From a virus, in the IMG/VR virus record IMGVR_UViG_3300025941_000034, positions 1 through 50,052 of that record: DNA of 50,052 nucleotides; one strand, given 5' to 3'. Every line of letters starts with the position of its first letter. Within the stretch, counting starts at the first letter, position 1. Shown in pieces: positions 9,559-19,421 of this stretch. The position numbers were made by a program, and so were the translations under genes. Under the pieces are notes generated by a model. The model saw only the letters and a list, made by a program, of their open reading frames with translations. It made no database searches and was not told where the DNA came from.

Positions 9559-9747
9559 ATGTCTATGACAATGTTTTGGATCATGCAGGCTCTCATGCTT
9601 GCCTCTGGTTTTCTTGGTTACATGATTGGTAAGATGGGGTTTGCTAACTCCGTTCAGGAGGTCAAGGATGAAATCGCAAGGCTCGCGAAGCAAGTCTCGG
9701 ACGCGTCCACTCCCCCCGCAACGCCCCCGACGACTCCAACGCCTTAA
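9559..9747 (+). CDS. Small lysis-cassette membrane protein (holin/spanin-like)
   Basis: The 62-residue protein has one N-terminal membrane segment (about residues 5-24), a short charged helix, and a Pro/Thr-rich tail. It starts 5 bases after the endolysin stop. Its 3' third overlaps the next gene in another frame, an arrangement typical of compact lysis genes. The single-span topology with a helical tail resembles an Rz-type inner spanin but is short. A holin or antiholin role is equally possible. Confidence 0.65.
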   Translation: MSMTMFWIMQALMLASGFLGYMIGKMGFANSVQEVKDEIARLAKQVSDASTPPATPPTTPTP

Positions 9748-9958
9748 TCAAAAGGCTGCTACCTACTGGCCTGGTATTAAAACCAGGGTAACAGCAGGTT
9801 GTGGGATTATTGGTTCTGCCGCCGCTCTACTGCAGAACTATGTATCTGGTCTTCCTCTAGATAAAATTATAGACGTGAAGACAGTACTAATTATAAACGT
9901 AGTTCTCTTCTCCCTTGCCTATTGGTTTAGAAGCTTAACAAATGTGGAGCATACTTAG
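9668..9958 (+). CDS. Two-span holin-like membrane protein
   Basis: I place the start at 9668, an ATG with an ideal AGGAGG ribosome site 6 bases upstream lying inside the preceding gene. A longer form from 9626 lacks such a site. The 96-residue product has a very basic N-terminal 35 residues, then two hydrophobic segments (VTAGCGIIGSAAALL and TVLIINVVLFSLAYWF) around a short loop, a common holin layout. It overlaps the next gene by 17 bases. Confidence 0.68.
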   Translation: MKSQGSRSKSRTRPLPPQRPRRLQRLNQKAATYWPGIKTRVTAGCGIIGSAAALLQNYVSGLPLDKIIDVKTVLIINVVLFSLAYWFRSLTNVEHT

Positions 9959-10361
9959 TTTTATTACTGGCTTAGCAGGTCCCTTAAAAGCCTTAATAGA
10001 ACGAATCAGTTCGCTAGAGATAGCAAAGATTACAGCTAAGACTGCTGTCGAAAAGGCAGTAATCGAAGCTCAGATTGAGGAAGTACACGACAAGAGAGCA
10101 GTAATTATAGCAGCCGCAGGCAATAGACTCTGGGCTGCTATTATTGCAATAGTTCAATTGTTAATAGCTTCCGGACCGATATGCTACTTAACTAAAATAT
10201 TCTTATGGGACAAAGTAATAGGCGCATTCGCTGGATGTGTAGGAAGGAATGTTCCAGCTAGTTGTAAGCTCTATGAGACCGATCCACTAGACCCTTATCT
10301 GTGGATGGTGATTATGACAATCATTTCCTTCTACTTCATTTCAACAGCTATGAGAAAATAA
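9942..10361 (+). CDS. Three-segment holin-like membrane protein
   Basis: The 139-residue protein has an N-terminal amphipathic helix, a charged helix rich in Lys/Glu (about 25-50), and then two strong membrane segments (about 65-85 and 120-137) flanking a loop with WDKV and DPLDPYLW. The WDK...DPYLW layout is one I associate with GTA/phage holins of the 3TM class. It ends on a TAATG overlap with tail tubular protein A. Function as holin is likely but not certain. Confidence 0.72.
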   Translation: MWSILSFITGLAGPLKALIERISSLEIAKITAKTAVEKAVIEAQIEEVHDKRAVIIAAAGNRLWAAIIAIVQLLIASGPICYLTKIFLWDKVIGAFAGCVGRNVPASCKLYETDPLDPYLWMVIMTIISFYFISTAMRK

Positions 10362-11497
10362 TGGCCGAATTAACTCTTTTACAAATGACCCAGAATATTC
10401 TGTCTGCATTGGATAGCGACGAGGTTAACTCGATCTCCGATACAGTAGAATCTATGCAGGTCGCTAGGATCATTCAGAATAAGTACTACGATCTAACTAC
10501 TCGTGGTGATCTTCCTGAACAGCAAATCCTACTACAGCTAGAAGCCTCTGGGGATGCTACTAAGCCTGTTCTTATGCTGGTTCCTGCTACTACGTCCAAG
10601 ATCGAATGGATTAAATACTTTGATTCAAATCCAAATGCTTCCCAACAAATCGACCAGTTTGGTTCCTTCAGTCACGGCGTCAACACAGACTTGGAAAGTT
10701 CTGAAGACTGGATCACAACCTCTACTAGCTCAGTTACCATTGGGACAGGAACCAAGGTCTTCACTGTTGCCTCTAGTTCGCTCCCAATCTCTGTGGGACA
10801 AGGTGTCCTAGCTTCTGCTGGTGCTGCTAGTATGTTTGGCAGTGTAGTCAGCTATGTAGGAACTACTCTAACGATCACAGTAACTACTACCGTAGGTAGT
10901 GGAACATTTACTTCTTGGACATTAACCAATGCTTCGTCTGCTACTACAGCAGGGTACAAGTACGTTAATATCCTCCCTGTAGATCAGTTCCTGGATATGA
11001 TCAATAGATACGACCCAGCTGCATCAGACGTAGGTTCCTTCACATTTACAGAAGGGGCTTATGACTTCACTTTCTACTACAAGAAAGATAAGCAACCTCA
11101 GTGGTGTACCATCATTGAGAATGACTATGTGATCTTCGACTCTTACGATCAGAACTTCGACGATACTCTGCAGGCCAGTAAGACTATGGTCTATGGTCAG
11201 CAGATCACTCCCTTCCAACTCACGGATAACTTTATCCCTGATATGGATGATAACCAGTTTCCTCTTCTACTCAATGAAGCAAAATCCTTAGCTTTCTTCG
11301 AGCTAAAGCAGATGCCTCATATGAAAGCAGAACAGGAGATCAAGCGTCAGTGGAGTGCAGTACAGAAGAACAAGTCTGTTGCTAACAAACCTTCATATTT
11401 CAATCAGCTTCCTAATTATGGAAGAGTCCCACGTACTGGTGGATACGGTGGTGGAGGCTATGGTGCCTATCGCTGGATGAGGCAGGTGACCCCATGA
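10361..11497 (+). CDS. Tail tubular protein A (T7 gp11-like) with an inserted beta domain
   Basis: The 378-residue protein would form the gatekeeper ring between portal and nozzle. The N-terminal helical part (TLLQMTQNILSALDSDEVNS) and the C-terminal part from about residue 190 (VLPVDQFLDMINR..., ending in Gly/Tyr-rich YGGGGYGAY) are typical. Between them, about residues 108-180, lies a Thr/Ser/Gly-rich beta domain (SVTIGTGTKVFTV...) that looks like a separate inserted module. The start at 10361 uses the TAATG overlap. Confidence 0.87.
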   Translation: MAELTLLQMTQNILSALDSDEVNSISDTVESMQVARIIQNKYYDLTTRGDLPEQQILLQLEASGDATKPVLMLVPATTSKIEWIKYFDSNPNASQQIDQFGSFSHGVNTDLESSEDWITTSTSSVTIGTGTKVFTVASSSLPISVGQGVLASAGAASMFGSVVSYVGTTLTITVTTTVGSGTFTSWTLTNASSATTAGYKYVNILPVDQFLDMINRYDPAASDVGSFTFTEGAYDFTFYYKKDKQPQWCTIIENDYVIFDSYDQNFDDTLQASKTMVYGQQITPFQLTDNFIPDMDDNQFPLLLNEAKSLAFFELKQMPHMKAEQEIKRQWSAVQKNKSVANKPSYFNQLPNYGRVPRTGGYGGGGYGAYRWMRQVTP

Positions 11498-11787
11498 GTT
11501 CTAGTAAAGCTAAACGGAATGCTAACACAGATATCATCTTAGTTCTAAAACCCATTGACGGTGCTCCTAAGAGCACTGCAGGGCTAGTAGATCGTAGATT
11601 ATTCTCTGGGGACAATACACTACATGCCAAGATGAATCTTCAAACTTGTCTCTGGCATATGGAGTATGACAAGGGACTTCTCCCTAATCCTCTGCACCAA
11701 CAGTTCACAAGCTTTCAAGCATTGCTTAAACATGCACGTCAATACTTCTTGACCCGGAATATTGAGATCACAGAAATAATTGACTAA
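11494..11787 (+). CDS. Small conserved-type protein between tail tubular A and B
   Basis: The 97-residue, basic N-terminus protein (SSSKAKRNANTDIILVLKP) contains a TCLWHMEYDKGLLP segment and a C-terminal helix. It overlaps tail tubular A by ATGA and tail tubular B by TAATG. T7-type phages often carry a small virion-assembly gene near here. No domain was recognised. Confidence 0.8.
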   Translation: MSSSKAKRNANTDIILVLKPIDGAPKSTAGLVDRRLFSGDNTLHAKMNLQTCLWHMEYDKGLLPNPLHQQFTSFQALLKHARQYFLTRNIEITEIID

Positions 11788-14195
11788 TGCCTCAATCGAC
11801 TAGCAGACCGGTAACTCAAGGTTTTTCTAAGGGACTCTTAACTGAGTACACTGGATTAAACTACCCTGAGGATGCTTCTACAGATACTCAGAATTGTGTG
11901 TTCTATCGCATTGGCAACGTCACACGTAGGCCAGGGATAGACTTCGAAGATAACTTCGATACACAGACAGTAGATAGAACTAACAAAGCAATCAACACAT
12001 ATAAATGGAACAACGTAGGTGGAGATGGGACTACACAGATCATCGCTTCTCAAGTCGGTGGGACGCTCTATTTCTATCAATCTAGTTCTGCTACTACTGC
12101 TTCTCCTGTATCTACTCAGCTTCTAGTCTCTACGGTAACCATATCAGATTTCGTTGCAACAAATGCTTCTTTCGATGATTCAGTTGAGTGCCAGTTCACC
12201 GATGGTAATGGATATCTTTTCGTATTCCATCCCAATTGTGATCCTTTTTATTGTACTTATTCAGCAGGGACAGTTACTGCTCAAGTAATCAATGTTAGGA
12301 CCAGAGACTACATTGGTATAGTAGAAACCGGAGTAGACGATGCTTTCCGGCCTCCTTCTCTAACACAAGAACACGCGTACAACCTACAGAACCAAGGCTG
12401 GACTTCGGGACAAGCTTGGTCTGCTGTATCCTTTACTTCCCCTGTAGATTTATCAACAATTCCTACAACTGTAGTCTTTACAGTTCAACCAGGGATCAGT
12501 GGTGTCGTAGTAGGACAACAAGTAGATTTCGGTGTTTCCTCTCCTGTGAATGGAGCGCCAGGTGGTACAGGTCCTACATATCTTCCTACTGGGGCTGCTA
12601 CAGGTAATGTGACAGCTTATAATTCTGGTACTGGAGACCTTACCGTCCACATAACGAGTTTAGGAATGAACCAGCAATTAATGGTTGGTTTTATTCAGTG
12701 GACTATTAAGCCAATTAACACTGGCTACATCAGCACCTTCTTCTCAGACTTAGCTGTCTATCCTTCTAACGGAGATATCTGGTGGGAGTTCAAGGATGCC
12801 TCGGGGGTATTCGACCCTGCCTCTACTGCAGATAACGTATCAGCGGCCTCCGGAGCGGCTCCTAAGGGCTATTATATCTTAGACGCCTTTAACCAAGATC
12901 GTACTACAGCCTCTGGTGTATCTATGCTGACTACAGTCAGTACCATAGCTAGACCTAGAACAGGTGCATGGTTCCAAGGTAGAGTTTGGTATGCTGGTGT
13001 CGATGCTTCTCAAGCTGCTACTGGCGATGCTCAGTTCTATACCTGGACTGAGAATATCTATTTCTCTCAAATCATAACCAACGTCTCTCAGTTTGGTAAA
13101 TGTTATCAGACCAATGATCCTACTTCTGAAACTCGTTTTGCTCTACTTCCTTCAGACGGAGGTGTTATAACTATTCAGGGCACTGGCCCAATCTATAAAC
13201 TATTCCCAATCCAGAACGGTCTATTGGTCTTTGCTGCCAATGGTGTCTGGTTCGTAACTGGTTCGTCAGGCATAGGATTTACTGCAGATGATTTCACCAT
13301 TACCAAATTATCCTCCATACAGTCCATTAGTGGTACTTCCTTTGTGGATGTACAAGGCTATCCAGTCTGGTGGAATGAAGAAGGGATTTACGGAGTTGGA
13401 CCTAGCCAACAGTTTCAAACGGGGAATCCTCGGGGAGCGGGTGGTGGTGGACTACAGGTTCAACCTTTAACCTTCACAACTATTCAGACTTTCTACCAGA
13501 ACATTCCTCTATCTAGTAAGAGATATGTTAAGGGGGCATTTGATCCTCTCAACTGGGAAGTCAGATGGATATATAAAACTACAGAAGAAAGCGATGTTAC
13601 GAGTAGATACCAATTCGATGGTCTCCTAACTCTTAACACCGCTACTAGTGCTTTCTATCCTTGGTCTATATCTACAGAATCAGGAGTTCCATATATACAT
13701 GCTATTAATTATGTTCAAAACGTCGGTGGAAGTACTGCGCCTGATCCTACCTTTAAATACTTATGTTCTAAGTTATCTGGTGTGTACTCTTTTACCTTCG
13801 GTGAGGAACGAGATACAACCAACTGGGTAGACTGGACATCTTCTGGTACAGACTACAACTACGATAGTTACTTTGTAACTGGATATAGAGTACACGGACG
13901 TGCTAGCAATCGCTTCCAGACCAACTACATCCGTGTCTATATAAACAATCAAACTAATTGCCAGTACAAGATGCAGGGCATCTGGGACTATGCAATTAAC
14001 AGAAACTCAGGGAAGTATACTTCTCTAGAACAAACTATAATTACAGACGATCCTGCTAACTTCAAGGCTGTCACTAGACGGCACCGTATCAGAGGAAGAG
14101 GACTCGTTGTTCAATTCAAACTTACATCTGTGGATGGCGAACCCTTCGACATATTTGGTTGGGGCGTAGAAGAAAAGATTAATGCGGGATTATAA
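11787..14195 (+). CDS. Tail tubular protein B (T7 gp12-like nozzle)
   Basis: The 802-residue beta-rich protein opens with SRPVTQGFSKGLLTEY and continues with long beta-propeller-like stretches with Trp/Tyr repeats. Length and position after tail tubular A fit the T7 gp12 nozzle, the tip through which DNA leaves. The segment near residues 425-560 (ENIYFSQIITN...FVTGSSGIGFTADDF) is typical of these proteins. The C terminus carries an FDIFGWG motif. It is coupled to the next gene by TAATG. Confidence 0.88.
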   Translation: MPQSTSRPVTQGFSKGLLTEYTGLNYPEDASTDTQNCVFYRIGNVTRRPGIDFEDNFDTQTVDRTNKAINTYKWNNVGGDGTTQIIASQVGGTLYFYQSSSATTASPVSTQLLVSTVTISDFVATNASFDDSVECQFTDGNGYLFVFHPNCDPFYCTYSAGTVTAQVINVRTRDYIGIVETGVDDAFRPPSLTQEHAYNLQNQGWTSGQAWSAVSFTSPVDLSTIPTTVVFTVQPGISGVVVGQQVDFGVSSPVNGAPGGTGPTYLPTGAATGNVTAYNSGTGDLTVHITSLGMNQQLMVGFIQWTIKPINTGYISTFFSDLAVYPSNGDIWWEFKDASGVFDPASTADNVSAASGAAPKGYYILDAFNQDRTTASGVSMLTTVSTIARPRTGAWFQGRVWYAGVDASQAATGDAQFYTWTENIYFSQIITNVSQFGKCYQTNDPTSETRFALLPSDGGVITIQGTGPIYKLFPIQNGLLVFAANGVWFVTGSSGIGFTADDFTITKLSSIQSISGTSFVDVQGYPVWWNEEGIYGVGPSQQFQTGNPRGAGGGGLQVQPLTFTTIQTFYQNIPLSSKRYVKGAFDPLNWEVRWIYKTTEESDVTSRYQFDGLLTLNTATSAFYPWSISTESGVPYIHAINYVQNVGGSTAPDPTFKYLCSKLSGVYSFTFGEERDTTNWVDWTSSGTDYNYDSYFVTGYRVHGRASNRFQTNYIRVYINNQTNCQYKMQGIWDYAINRNSGKYTSLEQTIITDDPANFKAVTRRHRIRGRGLVVQFKLTSVDGEPFDIFGWGVEEKINAGL

Positions 14196-14710
14196 TGGAA
14201 CCAATTAGCACAGGAGTAATGGCTGCCATTGGCTTGGGTTTCCAAGCTTTCGGTATGTTCTCTAGTCAGTCCTCAGCCAAGGAATACAACGAAGCTCAGA
14301 CCAAAGAGATCGCTTTAGAGCAACAGAGAAATGCTCTGCAGTATAAAGCAATGGTCCTTAAAGCTCGTAGAGATAATATTCAAATACTCAGACAAACACA
14401 ACAGGCTAGAGCTGCTGGCTTAGTAGCCGCAACCAGCCAAGGTGCTCAGTTCAGTTCTAGTGCTGCTGCAGGCCAAGGACAAGCCTCCGCACAAGGAGCT
14501 TGGAATAGCCTAGGCATAGCACAGAACCTAGAGATTGGTAAAGACATCTTCTCGGTAGATAGTCAGATAAGCCAGTCGAAGATTCAGATGGCCAATGCTC
14601 AGATGGGAATGCAGGAAGGTCAAGCCTTCAGTTCCTTCGGTAGTTCTTTAATGGGATCAGCGACGCCATTCGGCAGACTGTTCAGCGGGTTTGGAAATAA
14701 AAATGGATGA
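14195..14710 (+). CDS. Internal virion protein (T7 gp14-like)
   Basis: The 171-residue protein is Ala/Gln/Ser-rich, with an N-terminal hydrophobic segment (GVMAAIGLGFQAFGMF) followed by a long helix. This matches the ejection protein that forms the outer-membrane pore in T7. It lies directly before two very large internal virion proteins, as gp14 precedes gp15 and gp16 in T7, and overlaps the next gene by 8 bases. Confidence 0.8.
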   Translation: MEPISTGVMAAIGLGFQAFGMFSSQSSAKEYNEAQTKEIALEQQRNALQYKAMVLKARRDNIQILRQTQQARAAGLVAATSQGAQFSSSAAAGQGQASAQGAWNSLGIAQNLEIGKDIFSVDSQISQSKIQMANAQMGMQEGQAFSSFGSSLMGSATPFGRLFSGFGNKNG

Positions 14711-17700
14711 ACCCATCTCAATAGCAACACCAGATACTAGTGAACCTATTAGTGTCGATACTACTCCGCCTAATGGTATCCCCATTGGAGCGGAGATAGC
14801 AGGCACGCGTGCATTCAAAGCTAAGGTAGGTTTACCTCAGCTGCCCTATAGCTACGACGATATGTTCCAAGCCATGATCGGTGGCAATGAGACACAGACT
14901 CGTCAGTTCGCTTCTGACTTTGCTAACTACCAGAAGAGCCAATACAAAGTACATGCTCTAAACAGAATAGCTCAGGAAGTCCATGGTCCTCTCACCGATG
15001 AAGAACACGGTAAGGTTTGGAACCTTCTGAATGCTAAGCCAGAAACCAATCCGCAATCAGTATTCGAAGAGTACTACTCTAAGTCATTCTTAGACAGTCT
15101 TAAGAATGGTGTTGATTGGTGGCCGCAGAATGAAGAAGGAGATAGAGATTTCTTCCGTGGTCATAGTTATATGGCCATGCAGGAAGTCATGCGTACCTTT
15201 GTTCAGAATGCTGAACAGAAGCTTAAAGCCCAAGGTACTGCTGGCTGGTTACTGGATGAAGGTCTATCCTTTATCCCTGGTTTCTCTGCTGTTCGTAGAC
15301 AAGGCGTCAAAGGCTTATACAAGCTCGGTGATGTAAACGAAGCAGAGGCTGCTAGCTTCTATAAGGGAGACCCTCAAGCCAATATAAAACGGTTCCTCGA
15401 AAAGGGGAACAAGATGTTGGAAGGTAATCCTAAGGAAGCGTTAGCTTGGGGCCAGTCCATGTTGGATCAGTCCTATGACCAAAAACTTATGGCTAACCTA
15501 GGTGGTCTTCTAGACCTGCCTATCGGTGGTGCTGTTAAGCTTGGAGCTAATGCTCTGGCTCGTAGAGCTATTGTCTCTACTGTTAAGGAAGCTGGTAAAG
15601 AAACTGCTTCTAAAGCAGCTATGGCAGAAGCTGTAGGCGATGTCAAGGAAGCTGCTATTCAAAGGGCCACTACTCGTATTACTGCGAATATGAATGGCAC
15701 AGGACATGCAGTAGATGACAGCCTTAAGTCTATTCCTGAAATCTGGAATCCATACATTGAAAGCCTTAGGGCTAATACCGGTAAGTACAGCGAACAATTA
15801 GTCAGGCGTCTTGTCGATAGAGCAGAGAAGACTAAAGCTGCTCAGATGGATACCATTGCTAATACTGCACAAGTCAATAGGACTGCTGCAGTAGAGCAAG
15901 AGATGCGTAAGCTGGCTGAGGATATGGACAATGCCAATCTGTTCCCTGGTTTAGAGAACAGAGTGCTCAACATCACTCCTCGTAAAGAAGAAGGTATTGG
16001 TCTGTGGGCTGAGTATCACTTCGGTGAGAAAGGACTTACTCTATTCAAGAATTTAAGTACAGCTCAGAAGTGGGCTAAGAAATCTGGCTTCCCCAATGCT
16101 GAGTTCGAAGACACAGGAACCGGTTGGGTAGCTAAAGTATCTGTTCCAGTTGATGAGACTAAACCATTTGTTCGAGATAACTTAGTATCTAAAGATTCCT
16201 TCAAGACACCAAGAGGTAACTACCTCGGTGCTCTTACCAATAGGTATCGTACCCCAAATGAATCTCTCTCTAAGGACAACGTAATCCAGAGAGAAGCTGC
16301 TACCTATGGTCTATCCAATTATCACAAACTCATAGAAGAGAATGCTAAAGACATTCTTAACCTTCGTACATTAGCTGTTCCAGGAACTAAGAAGAGGGAA
16401 ATCTGGAATCAATGGAATGATGTAATGGAGGCTGCCGATAAGTTCGGTATCCGTGATGGAGAAGGATTAAATAACCTATACCAGAATAAGTTTCAACGTC
16501 TACCTAATGAAGCTGAAGTAGAAGCTGCTCACTCCTATTGGAGAGACAGAGAAATCTACAAGACATTCGATGCTCTTCAGCAGTATAAGAATCTCCATCG
16601 CCAAGGTGGTATGGAGATGACTCTGAAGACTCTGGATACTCGTGTCGGAGCTAAAGGAGATATTCCTTACTTCACTAAAGAGTTCCATGCTATACCAGAT
16701 AATAAACTCCCTGGTGGCGATAGTGTCATCTTAGTTGTCGGACGTAAGTTAGGCGATGAGAGAATACTACAAGGTAAGAACATCTCTGCTCCTAAGAGCC
16801 CTACTGGTGAGTCTTTCCGTAAAGGTATTGCTTCAGGCAAGTTAGAAATAGTTCGTGTTGTCAATCCCAATGGTTATCCTTTCCAATACTTTGGAGAGAA
16901 GGTTGGGATGTCCAGAGTTACTCACGTCATTGCGCCTTCATTCGAGAAGAAGTCTATTAACTACAGTAAGTTAGTTAGAGATATTCCACCCAAGCATGAT
17001 GCAGAGTACTTCGTTGCTCAGGCAATCATGCAACATGATCCTACTACCAAGTTAGCTTGGCTGACTGGTCAGAGGTACATTGCAGGTGAAGCTCTTAAAG
17101 GTAAAGCCTCTGAGTGGCTAGCTCTAGATAAAGTACGTCAGGCTATTAAAGCTGGTGACGAAGTTGGTGCTGAAGAAGCATTAAAGAGAAGTAAAATTCC
17201 TCTGGAATATTCAGAGGTACGTAAGTGGTTTGAACCTTCTGTCAGTTCAGAAGGGTTGCCTCTCCCTGCACGTCTCAATAAGGATGAGTCCATTAAAGTC
17301 ATCCGTAGAGATAAGATGATCCATGAAGGAGACAACGAACTTCAGGATAAATATAAGGGAAGTTTCCGCGACGGTACTACTGGCTATATGACACAACATC
17401 AAGGCCAGAATGACTTCCAAGACTTAATGACGCTCACCAGACAAGGTACTAGGGATAATCCTTTGTACGATATTGGAGCGGTGCGTAAAGTAGACCCTAT
17501 CATCAATATGCAGAGGTCCATGAATAGGCTGCTAAATAGCACCTTTATGGATGACTACAAAACCTATGCTATTGAGAGTTGGATACAGGAAGCTAAGAAA
17601 TGGTTCGACCATGCCAAGGTAAAGCCAGAAGACTTAGCTGCTAATCCATATAAACATTTCTATAATCCTCAGTTCCTCAAAGATACGCCTGTTGCAGAAC

Positions 17701-19421
17701 GGCGGGCATTAGAAACAGCTAAGTATCAGATTGACCAGTTCGTTGGAGCAGTTTCTCTTGAGAACTCATTCATTCATGGTCTTACTACTAAGCTAGCCGA
17801 ATCTATATACGGCAAGTCTGGTAGAGAGGTTGTACCTGCTTGGGCTCTGCCTAAGCTGAAAGACCCTGCATCCTTCATCCGTTCTGTGGTAATGGATATG
17901 CGTATGGGTTTGTTCTCTCCTTCTCAATTACTAGTACAGTTACAGACATTCACTAACATCTATGGCATCGCAGGGATGCGTCCGGCTATGGCTGGTACTA
18001 TGGCTGCTGTCCTCCACTCTTGGGGTAGACATGCAGGCAACGATACAATCCTCAAGGCCTTAGACGGTAAGATTGCTGCCATGGGACTTATGAAACCAGG
18101 TGAGTGGCACGAAGCCTTCAAGCTTCTCCACAAGTCTGGCTTTGGTAATGTCGGTGGTGAGTACATTAAGATTGATAAACCTACAGTAGACATTGTTAAG
18201 AATGAAGTAGGGACTGTCCTCAATTGGGGACGTCAGTTCTTCAGGTCTGGCGAATCAGGAGTTAGACAAGGTGCCTGGTACACAGCATACAAAGAGTTCC
18301 GTAACAAGAACCCTCTGGGCAAGATCGGTGAAGCAGAGCTTGGTGAAATCAGGAACAGGGCTGATATTCTCTACGGGAATATGTCCAGGGCGTCGGCGTC
18401 GACTCTCCAACAAGGGTTAATGTCTATCCCCACTCAGTTCTTGTCTTATCAACTGAGAATGTTCGATCTGTTCTGGGGTAAGCGTCTGACTGGTTTAGAG
18501 AAAGGCAGATTAGCCTTTGCTCATGCCATGATGTACGGCATCCCTATGTCAGCAGGTATTACTGGACTACCAATACCAGACTTCCTTAAAGCTTCTGCCA
18601 TTCAGAACCAATATGTCCCAGGACAAGACTGGTTCGTAGCAGGAGATAAATGGATTACTCACGCTGCTATGGAAGGTCTTCCTTCTCTATTTGCAAGCCT
18701 GATTACTGGCAATGTTTATAACTTCGGTGACCGCTATGGTGTCCAAGGAGTAGAGCAAATTAGAGAAGCTCTCTTCTCAGATAAACCATTCATGGATATG
18801 GTGGGAGGTGCAGCCTTCTCTACATTCAGAGATGGTGTCGCTAAGTTCGGAGGTATCTGGAACGCCTTCATGTCTATGATTAGACAGGACGGTATGTTCA
18901 AGCTAACTCTGGATGACATAGTAGAGCCCTTTACAGCTACAGCCTCTGGAGCGGCTTCTAAACGCCTCTGGCACGCTATCCAAGTGGGTAGGTGGATATC
19001 CAGTAAAGAAGGTTACATTGAAGACATCTCTCCTGCCAATGCTGTCTTCCAAACTCTAACAGGTCTGTCCTCTCAAGCACAGTCCAGTTCTAATCTTAAG
19101 TTCTGGAACATGAAGTGGGAACGTGATCGTTTCCAAGAGGCAGAGAACAATGCAATTAAAGAACTCCATCGTGGAGCCCAGGACATGTCTAATAATGATC
19201 CTGAGCAATCCAATGCTCGATGGAAGAGAGCAATAAGTTATCTTAAAGCTGCTGGTGTACCTGACGAAAGGATCGCAAGTGTACTGGCTAAGGCTGCGCG
19301 TGGATGGGAATCCATGTTGGATCGCACTAACTACGAATACTATGCTGATCCTCGTAGAGTTCCGACTACACGTAAACAGCAGTCTCTAGATACATTCTTC
19401 AAGATGAAAGAAAATCAATAA
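14703..19421 (+). CDS. Very large internal virion/ejection protein
   Basis: The 1,572-residue protein is largely helical, with a hydrophobic region at about residues 1095-1130 and further Gly/Ala-rich helices after residue 1300. Size and place fit the large ejected core protein (T7 gp16 role), which spans the envelope during DNA entry. I could not find a convincing lytic transglycosylase signature at its N terminus. I start at the ATG at 14703; an in-frame TTG 12 bases earlier is less likely. It overlaps the gp14-like gene by 8 bases and the next gene by TAATG. Confidence 0.85.
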   Translation: MDEPISIATPDTSEPISVDTTPPNGIPIGAEIAGTRAFKAKVGLPQLPYSYDDMFQAMIGGNETQTRQFASDFANYQKSQYKVHALNRIAQEVHGPLTDEEHGKVWNLLNAKPETNPQSVFEEYYSKSFLDSLKNGVDWWPQNEEGDRDFFRGHSYMAMQEVMRTFVQNAEQKLKAQGTAGWLLDEGLSFIPGFSAVRRQGVKGLYKLGDVNEAEAASFYKGDPQANIKRFLEKGNKMLEGNPKEALAWGQSMLDQSYDQKLMANLGGLLDLPIGGAVKLGANALARRAIVSTVKEAGKETASKAAMAEAVGDVKEAAIQRATTRITANMNGTGHAVDDSLKSIPEIWNPYIESLRANTGKYSEQLVRRLVDRAEKTKAAQMDTIANTAQVNRTAAVEQEMRKLAEDMDNANLFPGLENRVLNITPRKEEGIGLWAEYHFGEKGLTLFKNLSTAQKWAKKSGFPNAEFEDTGTGWVAKVSVPVDETKPFVRDNLVSKDSFKTPRGNYLGALTNRYRTPNESLSKDNVIQREAATYGLSNYHKLIEENAKDILNLRTLAVPGTKKREIWNQWNDVMEAADKFGIRDGEGLNNLYQNKFQRLPNEAEVEAAHSYWRDREIYKTFDALQQYKNLHRQGGMEMTLKTLDTRVGAKGDIPYFTKEFHAIPDNKLPGGDSVILVVGRKLGDERILQGKNISAPKSPTGESFRKGIASGKLEIVRVVNPNGYPFQYFGEKVGMSRVTHVIAPSFEKKSINYSKLVRDIPPKHDAEYFVAQAIMQHDPTTKLAWLTGQRYIAGEALKGKASEWLALDKVRQAIKAGDEVGAEEALKRSKIPLEYSEVRKWFEPSVSSEGLPLPARLNKDESIKVIRRDKMIHEGDNELQDKYKGSFRDGTTGYMTQHQGQNDFQDLMTLTRQGTRDNPLYDIGAVRKVDPIINMQRSMNRLLNSTFMDDYKTYAIESWIQEAKKWFDHAKVKPEDLAANPYKHFYNPQFLKDTPVAERRALETAKYQIDQFVGAVSLENSFIHGLTTKLAESIYGKSGREVVPAWALPKLKDPASFIRSVVMDMRMGLFSPSQLLVQLQTFTNIYGIAGMRPAMAGTMAAVLHSWGRHAGNDTILKALDGKIAAMGLMKPGEWHEAFKLLHKSGFGNVGGEYIKIDKPTVDIVKNEVGTVLNWGRQFFRSGESGVRQGAWYTAYKEFRNKNPLGKIGEAELGEIRNRADILYGNMSRASASTLQQGLMSIPTQFLSYQLRMFDLFWGKRLTGLEKGRLAFAHAMMYGIPMSAGITGLPIPDFLKASAIQNQYVPGQDWFVAGDKWITHAAMEGLPSLFASLITGNVYNFGDRYGVQGVEQIREALFSDKPFMDMVGGAAFSTFRDGVAKFGGIWNAFMSMIRQDGMFKLTLDDIVEPFTATASGAASKRLWHAIQVGRWISSKEGYIEDISPANAVFQTLTGLSSQAQSSSNLKFWNMKWERDRFQEAENNAIKELHRGAQDMSNNDPEQSNARWKRAISYLKAAGVPDERIASVLAKAARGWESMLDRTNYEYYADPRRVPTTRKQQSLDTFFKMKENQ

